Assembly: GCA_024235255.1 (NCBI GenBank)
Contig: JACKMT010000003.1
Coordinates: 124,001-188,000, forward strand
Source: Chromatiaceae bacterium
GTDB taxonomy: Bacteria > Pseudomonadota > Gammaproteobacteria > Chromatiales > Chromatiaceae
DNA: 64,000 nt
Direction: 5' to 3'
Part shown: piece after piece, positions 45,381 through 54,436 of the stretch
How positions within the stretch are numbered: the stretch's first letter is position 1
Layout of the letters: every line of letters begins with the position of its first letter
Position numbers and translations under genes: made by a program
The notes under the pieces: model-generated
Seen by the model: the letters and a program-made list of their open reading frames with translations, nothing else
Databases searched by the model: none
Told to the model about the DNA's origin: nothing

Positions 45381-46284
45381 CTGGTGCACCGGTCTGAGAG
45401 CCCTGTGCAGGCCGTTGCTGATAGCCGCGAGCTTTACCCCAAAAAGAGATGCACTTCTGCAGCAGCTTTGCCGCCACCATTTCGGAGACACGCGACGGCT
45501 CCGGTACGAGCTCGACAATGTCGACGCCGCGCAGGTCGATATGTTCATTGCGCATCACTATTTCAACGATATCCACCACCTGGTACCAGGAGAGACCACC
45601 CGGCTGCGGCGTGCCGACCCCGGCGACCAGTGCGGGGTCGAACCCGTCCAGGTCGATGGTCAGCCAGACCGGTCCGGTCAACGTGGCAAGGTGGCGGTGC
45701 ATTTTCTGCTGCGCCTCGGGCCGCTGCAGCAGCCGGTCCAGATAAGTGGTGATACCGTAGTCCTTGGCAATGGCGGCGGCCTCGTTGGCGTGCAGCGAAC
45801 GAATGCCGATCTGTACCAGCTTGTAGTCTTTGTCCCGGATGCGGCGCATCGGGCATGCGTGGTTGTAAACGGAGCCGCGATAGCTAGGCCGGAGATCCGC
45901 GTGGGCGTCGATCTGCACGACGGTGCCGCCCGTGGGCATCCGCGCAAACACCATCTCCGGCGTTATCGAATGCTCGCCGCCCAAGGCGATGCACAGAGGC
46001 TCCTGCCTCAGGCCGGCAACGGTGTCGAACAATTTTCGGTGATACGTTTCTTCGTCCTCCCCCGTGGAGCAGGATTGCGGCGGCAGAACGGCAATCTTCA
46101 TGTGCCGGGTGGGGCACCAGCCGGTGTCTTCATCGTAGAACTCCAACTGTCCGCTTGCTGCGAGAATCGCCTCGGGCCCACCGGCAGTACCTGTTTTATA
46201 GGTAACCGTCCCCTCGAAGGGGACCGGCAGAATGATGACATCCGCCTCTTCCGGCAACGCATTGGGCAGTGACAGGAAACGCAT
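45373..46284 (-). CDS. speB: Agmatinase (303 aa)
   Basis: SpeB hydrolyses agmatine to putrescine and urea with two manganese ions. The metal-binding motifs are GGEHSITPEM, QIDAHADLRPSYRG and TIDLDGFDPALVAGVGTPQPGG. The protein starts MRFLSLPNALPEEADVIILPVPFEGTV as two consecutive typical segments. It is the upstream gene of the speB-speA pair. With the facing dehydrogenase and decarboxylase genes, a complete arginine-to-spermidine route that does not need S-adenosylmethionine decarboxylase is encoded in 5 kb. Confidence 0.95.
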   Translation of the reverse strand: MRFLSLPNALPEEADVIILPVPFEGTVTYKTGTAGGPEAILAASGQLEFYDEDTGWCPTRHMKIAVLPPQSCSTGEDEETYHRKLFDTVAGLRQEPLCIALGGEHSITPEMVFARMPTGGTVVQIDAHADLRPSYRGSVYNHACPMRRIRDKDYKLVQIGIRSLHANEAAAIAKDYGITTYLDRLLQRPEAQQKMHRHLATLTGPVWLTIDLDGFDPALVAGVGTPQPGGLSWYQVVDIVEIVMRNEHIDLRGVDIVELVPEPSRVSEMVAAKLLQKCISFWGKARGYQQRPAQGSQTGAPDE

Positions 46285-46477
46285 ATTGACTTTACTTGAT
46301 CAGGCAGGAGAGGAAATTTTAAAACCTGTCCGGGTCAAGCGCCAGAATTCAATTGAGACTTTAGCAAGGTCGATACTATCGTCAGCATGCACCCCGGCGC
46401 AGCGGCAGCCGCACCTGCCCCATCAGCAGGGGCGCCCGCCGACATACAGCGCTCTGCTGGCATTTACGAGCCAGCTG

Positions 46478-47386
46478 CTAGAGCTTATCCACGTCGTTGT
46501 CAGCGCTGATATCGTTCTCATCCGAGTCGGGCGGACTGTCATTTCCCGGTGTCCCCTCATTGGTGTTGAGCAGGCTGTCGTCTGCCGGGCTCTCTTCATT
46601 CTCGTCACGCTCTCCCAGGCTGAGAATTTTCTCCTGTTTACGGTTGTCTCTCAGCTCGCTGAAGACCGAGTATTCACCCGCGGTGACCGTTTTTGAGGTG
46701 TTTTCCAATTCGTTGGCAAGCTCCTGCACGCTGCGCACCACGCTCATCAGCCTGTCGCCGGATTTGGACATCGAAAATGTGTTGTTTTTCCGCTCCTCCT
46801 TCATCTTCGTTTCCAGCTGCGCAAGCGAATCCTGCAACCTGGACTGCTCCTGCTTCAGCGCCGCGACGGTGGCATCGGCCTCGGATCTGACTTTCTGCAG
46901 CTCATTGGCATGCTCGTGCTGCAGCGCTGCCATGGTCTGTTTGTTCTCCTGCAGGAGTTTGGCCGCCCGTGCTTCGGCATCCCGCTGCAGCTCCCTGGTA
47001 TTGCTCAGGTTGGTATCGTTCAACTGCGCGATCAGATTGCCGTGCTGCAGGTTCATCTGCGCACTGTCCTGCAGGTGCCCCTCTTTCAGCGAGTCAACCA
47101 GCTGCTGGTGTGCTTCGGTCAGCTTCTGCACATCATCCTGATGATTATTAACCAGTTTTTCTATGTCGTTGCTATTGGCCTTGTTTAGAACCCGGATTTT
47201 TTCCTCGTGATCCGATGAGAGCCGGGAGATAGCCTCCTCTTTTTCCCGGGTCGCCTTCTCCAGCGCCTCCTCGCGTTTGTCTGACTCCTTCTTTGCACCA
47301 AGAAGATAGCCGGCCAACGCCCCGATAATAAAAAGCAGCAGGATGGCGGAAATGACGGGAGCCTGTGAAAATACTGAGAAATCCAT
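46478..47386 (-). CDS. Membrane-anchored coiled-coil protein with acidic tail (302 aa)
   Basis: One membrane helix near the N-terminus (about 10-30, VISAILLLFIIGALAGYLLG) is followed by about 190 residues of charged heptad-like sequence rich in Glu, Lys, Gln and Leu, which predicts a long coiled coil. The last 60 residues are acidic and rich in Asp, Glu, Asn and Ser (from DENEESPADDS), probably disordered. A good CGGAG ribosome site precedes the start. I do not recognise a family. It could be a structural or scaffolding protein; nothing in the sequence gives a catalytic role. Confidence 0.72.
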   Translation of the reverse strand: MDFSVFSQAPVISAILLLFIIGALAGYLLGAKKESDKREEALEKATREKEEAISRLSSDHEEKIRVLNKANSNDIEKLVNNHQDDVQKLTEAHQQLVDSLKEGHLQDSAQMNLQHGNLIAQLNDTNLSNTRELQRDAEARAAKLLQENKQTMAALQHEHANELQKVRSEADATVAALKQEQSRLQDSLAQLETKMKEERKNNTFSMSKSGDRLMSVVRSVQELANELENTSKTVTAGEYSVFSELRDNRKQEKILSLGERDENEESPADDSLLNTNEGTPGNDSPPDSDENDISADNDVDKL

Positions 47387-47681
47387 AATTTTACTCCGAA
47401 TTTTTATGTCGCTGGTTTTTTAATGTTGGGAGTTGGTTTGCCGGAATCCCGTTTTAATGGAAAAAGAATCTCCAGTAACCTGTGCCGCGGAATGCACCGG
47501 TGAAGCCTAGCACAAAGCGGAAAGCAGTGGGACTCGGGGGGACTGTCTGCCGCTCCGCCGGATCTAACCAGGTAAAGACGGCGGAGCAGTGTACCCTGGC
47601 AGTTGGTAGCAAAAGTTCCGGGAAAATTTCTGCGTAAAAAATTCGTCTTCGGTCAGATGGCAAAGACAAAAGCTAAAAATG

Positions 47682-47718
47682 TTGCACCGCACAAAAATGT
47701 TTGCTATGCTGCACCGCA
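47682..47718 (+). promoter_or_regulatory. phaP promoter with twin TGCACCGCA sites
   Basis: TGCACCGCA occurs at 47683-47691 and again at 47710-47718, and outer bases extend this into ATGTTGC...GCAACAT. A possible -35 (TTGCAC, 47682) and -10 (TATGCT, 47705) are 17 bases apart, so the two sites overlap the -35 and directly follow the -10. TGC-rich sites at this location are the known targets of the PHA repressor PhaR near phasin genes. PhaR itself is not in the window. Confidence 0.55.
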
Positions 47719-47758
47719 ACATAGTAAGTTTCTTGTATGAATGCAGAGGAGTCACACC

Positions 47759-48112
47759 ATGTACCAGGAAATCATCGACATCTACACCGCTCAGCTCGAA
47801 AAGCTCGTCACACCGGCGCAGCAGTTTGCCAGGCTCGCTCTGAACAACGGTGAAAAGCTGTACGCACTGCAGCTGGAAATTGGCCAGAGCTACGTTGACT
47901 TTGGCGTTGAGCAGTTGAAAGCACTGATCGAAGTCAAAGACCCAGACTCTTTCAGGGCGTATGTTCTTAATCAGGTCGACGCCGCCAAAAATGTCGGCGA
48001 GAAGCTGATCGCTGACGCACAGGCGGTTGCCGAGCTGGGCAGCAGGTTCAACGCAGATACTCAGAAACTCGTCAATGAGAGCCTGAGCACTGTGGTTGCA
48101 CAGGCTGCTTAA
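47759..48112 (+). CDS. phaP: Phasin PhaP (117 aa)
   Basis: A small amphipathic helical protein beginning MYQEIIDIYTAQLEKLVTPA with the phasin_2 pattern (QQFARLALNNGEKL, QLEIGQSYVDFGVEQLKAL, AYVLNQVDAAKNVGEKL). It covers PHA granules and controls their size and number. The start at 47759 follows AGGAG; six additional upstream codons are not needed. A terminator follows, and another phasin-type gene lies 124 bases downstream. Confidence 0.9.
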   Translation: MYQEIIDIYTAQLEKLVTPAQQFARLALNNGEKLYALQLEIGQSYVDFGVEQLKALIEVKDPDSFRAYVLNQVDAAKNVGEKLIADAQAVAELGSRFNADTQKLVNESLSTVVAQAA

Positions 48113-48140
48113 TCTTAAAGATCAGGTTCATATGGCGCTG

Positions 48141-48178
48141 AAGGGCCATTATCTACCTGGATGGCGGCCCTTTTTTTC
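48141..48178 (+). terminator. Terminator after phaP
   Basis: AAGGGCC (48141-48147) pairs with GGCCCTT and is followed by a run of seven T residues. It may be leaky, allowing reduced expression of the following phasin-HhH gene. Confidence 0.8.
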
Positions 48179-48235
48179 CGGCTTTCCCGGCAGTTGTTCT
48201 CCGGTTCTAATAAAGATCTTTACAAGGGTGAACAC

Positions 48236-48811
48236 ATGAACACTTTATATACTTTCCAGTTTCCGGGTGCGCCCGACTCTTTCCTTGGTGATCTGGTAAC
48301 CGCAGATGCGATCCAGCAGCATTGGCTGCAGACAAGTACGCAACTTCAGAAAAGCTGGTTCGACAATATCCGCACTCTGTTCAGCTACTATCAGAATTTT
48401 ACGCAGGACACACAAAAGTTGCAGAGCCTGCTTTTCGGCCAGTATATAGACTGGTTTAAAAGTTGGAGCGAAGCTCCTTCAACTTCCACTGCTACCGCGA
48501 AGAAAAGCGGGGTGGTTGAACTGCCGAAAGCCACCGTGGTGAAAGCGGATGAGCAGCCGGCTGTCGTGGAAACGCCGCTTCTGCTGGGCTGGGTGGTAGA
48601 CGATCTGACCCGGATTCAGGGCGTGGGCAAGGTGCTGCAGCAGCGTCTGTACGAAGAGGGCATCGTCAGCTATCTGCAAATTGCCTCCTGGGATGAACGT
48701 GAAATAGCCCGGATAGAAAATGAGGTGCTGGGCAGTCGGTTTATCGGACGGATTTTTCGTGACCAATGGCAGGAGCAGGCAAGAGAGCTGATGAAGAGCT
48801 GCTACAACTGA
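48236..48811 (+). CDS. Phasin-like protein fused to a helix-hairpin-helix domain (191 aa)
   Basis: Residues 1-80 are an amphipathic helical region of phasin character (TADAIQQHWLQTSTQLQKSWFDN, FTQDTQKLQSLLFGQYIDWFKSW). After a Ser/Thr/Ala- and Lys-rich linker (81-110) comes a helix-hairpin-helix fold at about 122-155: VDDLTRIQGVGKVLQQRL then GIVSYLQIASW. This HhH type also occurs as an added domain in several bacterial proteins and can bind nucleic acid or protein. The start at 48236 follows AAGGGTG. The architecture could tether PHA granules to DNA, as PhaM does in Cupriavidus; this is inference. Confidence 0.75.
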   Translation: MNTLYTFQFPGAPDSFLGDLVTADAIQQHWLQTSTQLQKSWFDNIRTLFSYYQNFTQDTQKLQSLLFGQYIDWFKSWSEAPSTSTATAKKSGVVELPKATVVKADEQPAVVETPLLLGWVVDDLTRIQGVGKVLQQRLYEEGIVSYLQIASWDEREIARIENEVLGSRFIGRIFRDQWQEQARELMKSCYN

Positions 48812-48836
48812 TCCCGCCGCTTCGGAAGCCTGCGCT

Positions 48837-48868
48837 GGACGGGTCGTCGCTACGGCCCGTCCGGTTTT
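48837..48868 (+). terminator. Terminator after the phasin-HhH gene
   Basis: GGACGGG (48837-48843) and CCCGTCC (48856-48862) form a seven-base stem followed by GGTTTT. The 250 bases between this and miaB hold no gene I can support. Confidence 0.8.
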
Positions 48869-49118
48869 GATTAATACATAAAAATAGGCCAACTTATAGC
48901 TTTCGCAACGTTGCTTCTGTCAATGCCCGTTCTGGCCAGGCTGATCGTATTCGATCTCGATCGATTCCGGCTCGCTTGCTCAGCTTTTATCCACGTTTTC
49001 AGCCTGCCAACCTATCCCGTCGCTGCAACAAAAAGGGTGCTCTGTCGCTGGCGCTGGAAAAATGGCGTGATTGGCGGTAAGCTTCTGCGCCCTCTAACAA
49101 TTTCATTTCATACGCTCC

Positions 49119-50465
49119 ATGTCCGGCAAACTTTTTATCAAGACCTATGGTTGTCAGATGAACGAGTACGATACCGCCAAGATGGCGGATCTGCTGCGGG
49201 AATCGCACGGACTTGAGCTGACGGACCAGCCGGAGCGGGCAGACGTACTGTTGCTCAACACCTGTTCGATCCGCGAAAAGGCACAGGAGAAGGTCTTCTC
49301 CCAGCTGGGCAGATGGCGCCCCTGGAAAGAGCAGCATCCGCAGTTGGTGATCGGCGTCGGCGGCTGCGTCGCCAGCCAGGAGGGCGAGGCAATTCGTGAG
49401 CGCGCGCCCTATGTGGACCTGGTATTCGGTCCGCAGACACTGCACCGGCTCCCGCAAATGCTGGATGAGAGCCGCCGCCGGAACGCGCCGGTGGTTGATG
49501 TCTCGTTTCCCGAAATAGAGAAGTTCGACCGCCTGCCGGAACCCAGAGCTGAAGGTCCCACCGCGTTTGTATCGATTATGGAGGGCTGCTCGAAATATTG
49601 CACTTATTGCGTGGTGCCTTACACCCGAGGCGAAGAGATCAGCCGCCCCTTCGACGACGTGATCGCCGAGGTGGCCAAACTGGCGGCGCAGGGGGTGCGC
49701 GAGGTCAATCTGCTGGGACAGAATGTCAATGCATTCCGCGGCCAGATGCATGACGGCGGTGCTGCCGATCTCGCGCTTCTGATTCAATACATTGCCGCGA
49801 TCGACGGCATCGACCGGATCCGGTTCACCACCTCTCATCCGGTCGAGTTCAGCGACAGCCTGATAGAGGTTTATGCAGAGGTGCCTGAGTTGGTCAGCCA
49901 TCTCCACCTGCCGGTTCAGAGCGGCTCAGACCGGATTCTGGCATTGATGAAACGGGGACATTCGGCGTTCGAGTACAAATCCAAGATCCGCCGGCTGCGC
50001 CAGCGCCGCCCGGATATCAGCCTATCGTCCGATTTCATCGTCGGGTTCCCCGGTGAAACCGACGAGGATTTTGCCCACACCATGCGCTTGATCGACGATA
50101 TCGGCTTCGACCAATCGTTCAGTTTTATCTTCAGCGCCAGGCCCGGCACTCCCGCGGCTGAATTGGCGGATACCACGCCGCTGGCAGTCAAACAGCAGCG
50201 GCTGGAGATCCTCCAGCGGCGCATCGGCGGGATGGCGCAACGCATCAGCCGCGCCATGGTTGGGCGGACCGAGCGGGTATTGGTCGAGCGTAGATCGCGC
50301 AAGGACGCCAGGCAGCTGGCCGGCCGAACCGAGAATAACCGGGTGGTTAACTTTGACGGACCCGCATCGTTGATCGGCGAATTCGTCGACCTGGAAATAA
50401 CCGAGGCGCTGCCCAACTCCCTGCGTGGCCGGATGGCGGCAGGGGTGGGCGAACGGCGAGCTTGA
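49119..50465 (+). CDS. miaB: tRNA-2-methylthio-N6-dimethylallyladenosine synthase MiaB (448 aa)
   Basis: MiaB is a radical-SAM methylthiotransferase that modifies A37 of tRNAs. The N-terminal cluster cysteines are Cys12 (YGCQMN), Cys49 (NTCSIRE) and Cys83 (GGCVASQ); the radical-SAM triad is Cys157-Cys161-Cys164 (GCSKYCTYC). The C-terminal TRAM domain follows from about 380. It is the first gene of the conserved miaB-ybeZ-ybeY-ybeX-lnt block. No strong ribosome site is visible. Confidence 0.97.
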   Translation: MSGKLFIKTYGCQMNEYDTAKMADLLRESHGLELTDQPERADVLLLNTCSIREKAQEKVFSQLGRWRPWKEQHPQLVIGVGGCVASQEGEAIRERAPYVDLVFGPQTLHRLPQMLDESRRRNAPVVDVSFPEIEKFDRLPEPRAEGPTAFVSIMEGCSKYCTYCVVPYTRGEEISRPFDDVIAEVAKLAAQGVREVNLLGQNVNAFRGQMHDGGAADLALLIQYIAAIDGIDRIRFTTSHPVEFSDSLIEVYAEVPELVSHLHLPVQSGSDRILALMKRGHSAFEYKSKIRRLRQRRPDISLSSDFIVGFPGETDEDFAHTMRLIDDIGFDQSFSFIFSARPGTPAAELADTTPLAVKQQRLEILQRRIGGMAQRISRAMVGRTERVLVERRSRKDARQLAGRTENNRVVNFDGPASLIGEFVDLEITEALPNSLRGRMAAGVGERRA

Positions 50466-50589
50466 GACTCTTTTGGGACAAATACAGGACCGGAAAAGCT
50501 ACCCTCCATCAACCCGGTCAGGTTTATAATCTTCCTCCGAACTGCTGCTCCCCTCATAATTTTCTACAAATCGTGTTAAAAAAGAGGCC

Positions 50590-51573
50590 GTGTCTGATCA
50601 TCCCCAAACTCTGAACTTTAGCCTATTGCCGGAAGATAACGCCCGCCTGGCCAATCTGTGTGGTCAATTGGACACGCATCTGCGCCAGATTGAACGCCGG
50701 CTGGGTATCGAGATCAATAACCGCGGCAATCACTTTCACCTGATCGGAGACGGTGCGGCTATCCGTGCCGGCGAGGAGGTTATCAGGGGGCTCTACGATG
50801 CAACCGAAGATCAGCCGGTGACACCGGAGCAGGTGCATCTCTTTCTCCAGGAGTCCGGCATTGAGTCGATGCTCAGGAGTGATGCGGTCAATGAGTTGCC
50901 GGAGTTGGTCATCAAGACCCGCCGCTGCCTGATCAGGCCGCGCGGTAAAAACCAGCAGGAGTATCTGCACAAGATCCTTAACCACGACATTAATTTTGGC
51001 ATTGGCCCGGCGGGCACCGGCAAAACCTACCTGGCGGTTGCCAGCGCGGTGGATGCACTGGAACGCGACCAGGTTCGGCGCATCGTTCTGGTGCGGCCGG
51101 CGGTGGAGGCGGGCGAGCGGCTCGGCTTTCTGCCGGGCGACCTGGCGCAGAAGATCGATCCTTATCTGCGGCCGTTGTACGACGCGCTCTACGAGATGCT
51201 TGGCTTCGAACGGGTGGGGAAACTGATTGAGCGCAACGTGATCGAGGTTGCACCGCTCGCTTACATGCGCGGTCGCACGCTCAACGAGTCCTACATCATT
51301 CTGGATGAAGCCCAGAATACCACTCCCGAGCAGATGAAAATGTTTCTGACCCGGATAGGATTCGGCTCCACTGCTGTCGTCAATGGCGATGTCACCCAGG
51401 TCGATCTACCGCGTGGACAGCGTTCCGGATTGCGCCAGGCGGCGGAAATTCTCGCCCGAGTGGAGGGCATCAGCTTTACCTTTTTCAATGCCAGCGATGT
51501 CGTGCGGCACCTCCTGGTGCAGCGTATTGTCAATGCCTATGATCAGTTTGCAGAGTCCCAGGATCCGCAGTGA
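50590..51573 (+). CDS. ybeZ: PhoH-like ATPase YbeZ (327 aa)
   Basis: The protein has an N-terminal KH-like region (to about 115) and a PhoH NTPase domain with Walker A GPAGTGKT at 139-146 (Lys145) and Walker B YIILDEAQNTT. YbeZ partners YbeY in ribosome quality control and RNA processing. The start is GTG at 50590, with AGAGG just upstream. The ybeY start overlaps its stop by four bases. Confidence 0.95.
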   Translation: MSDHPQTLNFSLLPEDNARLANLCGQLDTHLRQIERRLGIEINNRGNHFHLIGDGAAIRAGEEVIRGLYDATEDQPVTPEQVHLFLQESGIESMLRSDAVNELPELVIKTRRCLIRPRGKNQQEYLHKILNHDINFGIGPAGTGKTYLAVASAVDALERDQVRRIVLVRPAVEAGERLGFLPGDLAQKIDPYLRPLYDALYEMLGFERVGKLIERNVIEVAPLAYMRGRTLNESYIILDEAQNTTPEQMKMFLTRIGFGSTAVVNGDVTQVDLPRGQRSGLRQAAEILARVEGISFTFFNASDVVRHLLVQRIVNAYDQFAESQDPQ

Positions 51574-52034
51574 CAGTCGCTATTGACTATCAGAATGCCA
51601 CCGAAGTGACAGACCTTCCGGCCAAGAAGGAGTTTCGGCGCTGGACCGAAATGGCGCTTGCCGGCTATCGGCAGCATGCCGAGCTGACCATCCGGCTGGT
51701 GGATGAAAGCGAGAGCCGGCGACTCAACCGGGAGTTTCGCGGGCAGGACAAGCCAACCAATGTGCTCTCATTTCCGGTCGATATCCCGATTATTGTCGGT
51801 TCCGACCTGCTGGGGGATCTCGTGATATGTGCCCCGGTCGTGCAACGGGAGGCTGCGGCGCAGGGAAAGTCCGAGCGCGCGCACTGGGCCCATATGGTGG
51901 TGCACGGCGTACTTCACCTGTTGGGATTGGATCACCGGACCGACCTGGAAGCGGCGGCGATGGAGCGGGTTGAGGCAGCGACCCTGCTCAAGCTGGGATT
52001 TTCCGATCCCTATCTTGATAACAGCGCATTATGA
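51570..52034 (+). CDS. ybeY: Endoribonuclease YbeY (154 aa)
   Basis: YbeY matures 16S rRNA and helps degrade defective ribosomes. The zinc-binding motif HGVLHLLGLDH has His112, His116 and His122. TNVLSFPVD and LGDLVICAPVV are family hallmarks. It opens with GTG overlapping the end of ybeZ, and its stop overlaps the start of the next gene by four bases (ATGA). Confidence 0.96.
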   Translation: MTVAIDYQNATEVTDLPAKKEFRRWTEMALAGYRQHAELTIRLVDESESRRLNREFRGQDKPTNVLSFPVDIPIIVGSDLLGDLVICAPVVQREAAAQGKSERAHWAHMVVHGVLHLLGLDHRTDLEAAAMERVEAATLLKLGFSDPYLDNSAL

Positions 52035-52894
52035 GTAAAAAAGATGCCAAAAACGACTCGGCATTTTACCGCTGGGTAAAAAGCGTTTCGCACCGATTTA
52101 GCAGCGCTCCGGAGAACCGGGCGCAGTTGATAGAGTTACTGCGCGAAGCGAAGAAGCACCACCTGCTGGATGGCGAGGCGCTCTCGATGATCGAAGGGGT
52201 GCTGCAGGTTTCGGAACTGAGGGTGCGGGATATCATGATCCCCCGCGCTCACATGGTGGTCATCGACCGGAACGACGCAATTGAGAAGTTTCTGCCATTG
52301 GTGATCGAGTCGGCCCACTCCAGATTTCCGGTCATCGATGATAACCGGGGTCAGGTGGTTGGCATCATATTGGCTAAGGATCTGCTTGCCTACTCCGGCA
52401 AAAAGGGCCGCAAGCGCTTCGATATCCGCGACGTCCTGCGCTCCGCGGTATTTGTTCCGGAAAGCAAGCGTCTTAATGTGCTGCTGAACGAGTTTCGCGC
52501 CAGCCGCAATCACATGGCGATCGTCGTCGATGAATATGGTGCGGCTGCCGGTTTGGTGACCATTGAGGATGTCCTGGAGCAGATCGTCGGTGAGATTGAG
52601 GATGAGCATGACTTCGATGAGGAGGCCGCCATTCTGAAGCGCGGCGACCAAGAATTTACCGCCAAGGCGTACACCACGATCAAGGAGTTCAACGACTATT
52701 TTCACGCCAACTTGCCGGATGACGAATTCGATACGCTCTCCGGCTTGGTTGCCCATGCACTGGGACATCTGCCGCAAAGAGGCGAGAGTGCCGAGATCGG
52801 AAGCTTTAAATTCAAGGTACTGCGCGCCGATAGCCGCCGGATTCATCTGTTGAGCATCCGGCAAAAAAAAGAGGATGCAGTTGACGGCGCTTAA
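52031..52894 (+). CDS. corC: CorC/YbeX CBS-domain protein (287 aa)
   Basis: Two CBS domains (about 65-185) with VRDIMIPRAHMVVID and MAIVVDEYGAAAGLVTIEDVLEQIVGEIEDEHD, and a C-terminal CorC_HlyC domain. There are no membrane helices. YbeX is linked to magnesium homeostasis and ribosome function. The next gene, lnt, overlaps its end by 20 bases. Confidence 0.95.
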   Translation: MSKKDAKNDSAFYRWVKSVSHRFSSAPENRAQLIELLREAKKHHLLDGEALSMIEGVLQVSELRVRDIMIPRAHMVVIDRNDAIEKFLPLVIESAHSRFPVIDDNRGQVVGIILAKDLLAYSGKKGRKRFDIRDVLRSAVFVPESKRLNVLLNEFRASRNHMAIVVDEYGAAAGLVTIEDVLEQIVGEIEDEHDFDEEAAILKRGDQEFTAKAYTTIKEFNDYFHANLPDDEFDTLSGLVAHALGHLPQRGESAEIGSFKFKVLRADSRRIHLLSIRQKKEDAVDGA

Positions 52895-54416
52895 GTTTGC
52901 CCCGCGCGTCGTTGCCGATTTGATTCCGTCTTCCCCCTTGGGACGGTCAAGCCTTGCGTTCGTGGCCGGGGCGCTGACGGTTTTGGCATTTGCCCCCTTT
53001 TCGCTCTATCTGCTGGCGATAGCAACTTCCGCTCTGCTGTTTCTGCTCTGGTTGGATGCCGCTCCCGCCGCAGCTTTCCGCGAGGGTTGGATGTTCGGTG
53101 CCGGCCTGTTGGGCGTCGGTGTGTTCTGGATGCATATCAGCATCGATCAGTTCGGCAACGTCGGTACACTGCTCGCCATGCTGATAACAGCGCTGTTTTC
53201 AGCCAGCATGGCACTCTACTTCGGCGCCGCCGGCTGGTTGGCAGCGAAGCTTTGCCAAGTAGGGAGCGGGCTGGCCGGGAAACTGTTGTCGTTTTGCTTG
53301 CTGTGGGTATTGTTTGAGTGGCTCCGGGGCTGGCTGCTGAGCGGTTTTCCTTGGCTCTCTCTCGGCTATTCACAGATAGATTCGCTCCTGGCAGGCTGGG
53401 CGCCGCTGTTCGGCGTATATGGCGTAACGCTGGCGGTAACCCTGAGTGCGGCAGCGTTAATCGGACTTATGCTGCTGGACGGCCGCCGGCGCTTGCCGTT
53501 TCTGGTTTTGCTGGCGCTGATCTGGGGCGGCGGCGCGCTGCTGACCGGGCAGGAGTGGACAACAGCCGCCGGGAAGCCGCTCTCTGTCACTATCGTGCAG
53601 GGCAATATCGCCCAGCAGGAGAAATGGAAGCGGGAGAACCTACAGCCGACGCTGGATGTTTATACCGGGCTGACCCGGCAGCACTGGAGCAGTGACCTGA
53701 TCATCTGGCCGGAGACGGCGGTGCCCGCTTTTATCAGCCAGGTTGAACAGGGTTTCCTGGCGCCGCTGTCGCTGGAAGCAGAAGCAAACAACAGCACGCT
53801 GCTGCTGGGTATCGCCGACTGGCAGGCCGGTGACAAATACTACAATGCCATGCTTGCGCTGGGAGCGGAGCGCGCGGTTTATCGTAAGCGCCATCTCGTT
53901 CCGTTTGGCGAATTCATGCCGTTGAAGCCGCTGTTGCAGCCGCTGATCGACTGGCTGCAAATACCCATGTCCGACTTTTCGCCGGGCGAGAAGGGGAAGC
54001 CGCTGCTCAATCTGGCCGGATATTCAGCGGGCATCTCGATCTGTTACGAAGACGCTTTTGGTGCCGAGGTGACGGAGGCGCTGCCGGAGGCGGCTCTCCT
54101 GGTGAACGCCAGCAACGATGCCTGGTTCGGCGACTCACTTGCGTTGCCGCAGCATCTTGAGATTGCCCGCCTGCGGGCGCTGGAGAACGGGCGCTACCTG
54201 CTGCGTGCAACCAACACGGGCATTTCCGCCATTATCGCGCCGGACGGAGGAGTTGCGGCTGCTTCGCCGGCCTTCGAACAGCATTCCTTGTCCGCTTTTA
54301 TCACACCGATGCAAGGCGTGACGCCCTATGCCCGCTGGGGTAACTGGCTGGTCGTTTGTTTCGCGCTTGCCGGTCTGGCAATGCAGCTCATGCGGCGCAC
54401 TGGGTTCAGGGGTTGA
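52875..54416 (+). CDS. lnt: Apolipoprotein N-acyltransferase Lnt (513 aa)
   Basis: Lnt adds the third acyl chain to lipoproteins in the inner membrane. The N-terminal half has six or so helices; the C-terminal half is a nitrilase-like domain with the triad Glu280 (IWPETAVP), Lys338 (RKRHLVPFGE) and Cys390 (ISICYEDAFG). The length is normal. It closes the five-gene block, and its stop is 21 bases from the convergent rnd gene. Confidence 0.97.
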   Translation: MQLTALKFAPRVVADLIPSSPLGRSSLAFVAGALTVLAFAPFSLYLLAIATSALLFLLWLDAAPAAAFREGWMFGAGLLGVGVFWMHISIDQFGNVGTLLAMLITALFSASMALYFGAAGWLAAKLCQVGSGLAGKLLSFCLLWVLFEWLRGWLLSGFPWLSLGYSQIDSLLAGWAPLFGVYGVTLAVTLSAAALIGLMLLDGRRRLPFLVLLALIWGGGALLTGQEWTTAAGKPLSVTIVQGNIAQQEKWKRENLQPTLDVYTGLTRQHWSSDLIIWPETAVPAFISQVEQGFLAPLSLEAEANNSTLLLGIADWQAGDKYYNAMLALGAERAVYRKRHLVPFGEFMPLKPLLQPLIDWLQIPMSDFSPGEKGKPLLNLAGYSAGISICYEDAFGAEVTEALPEAALLVNASNDAWFGDSLALPQHLEIARLRALENGRYLLRATNTGISAIIAPDGGVAAASPAFEQHSLSAFITPMQGVTPYARWGNWLVVCFALAGLAMQLMRRTGFRG

Positions 54417-54436
54417 TTATGCACCGGCCGTCACTT

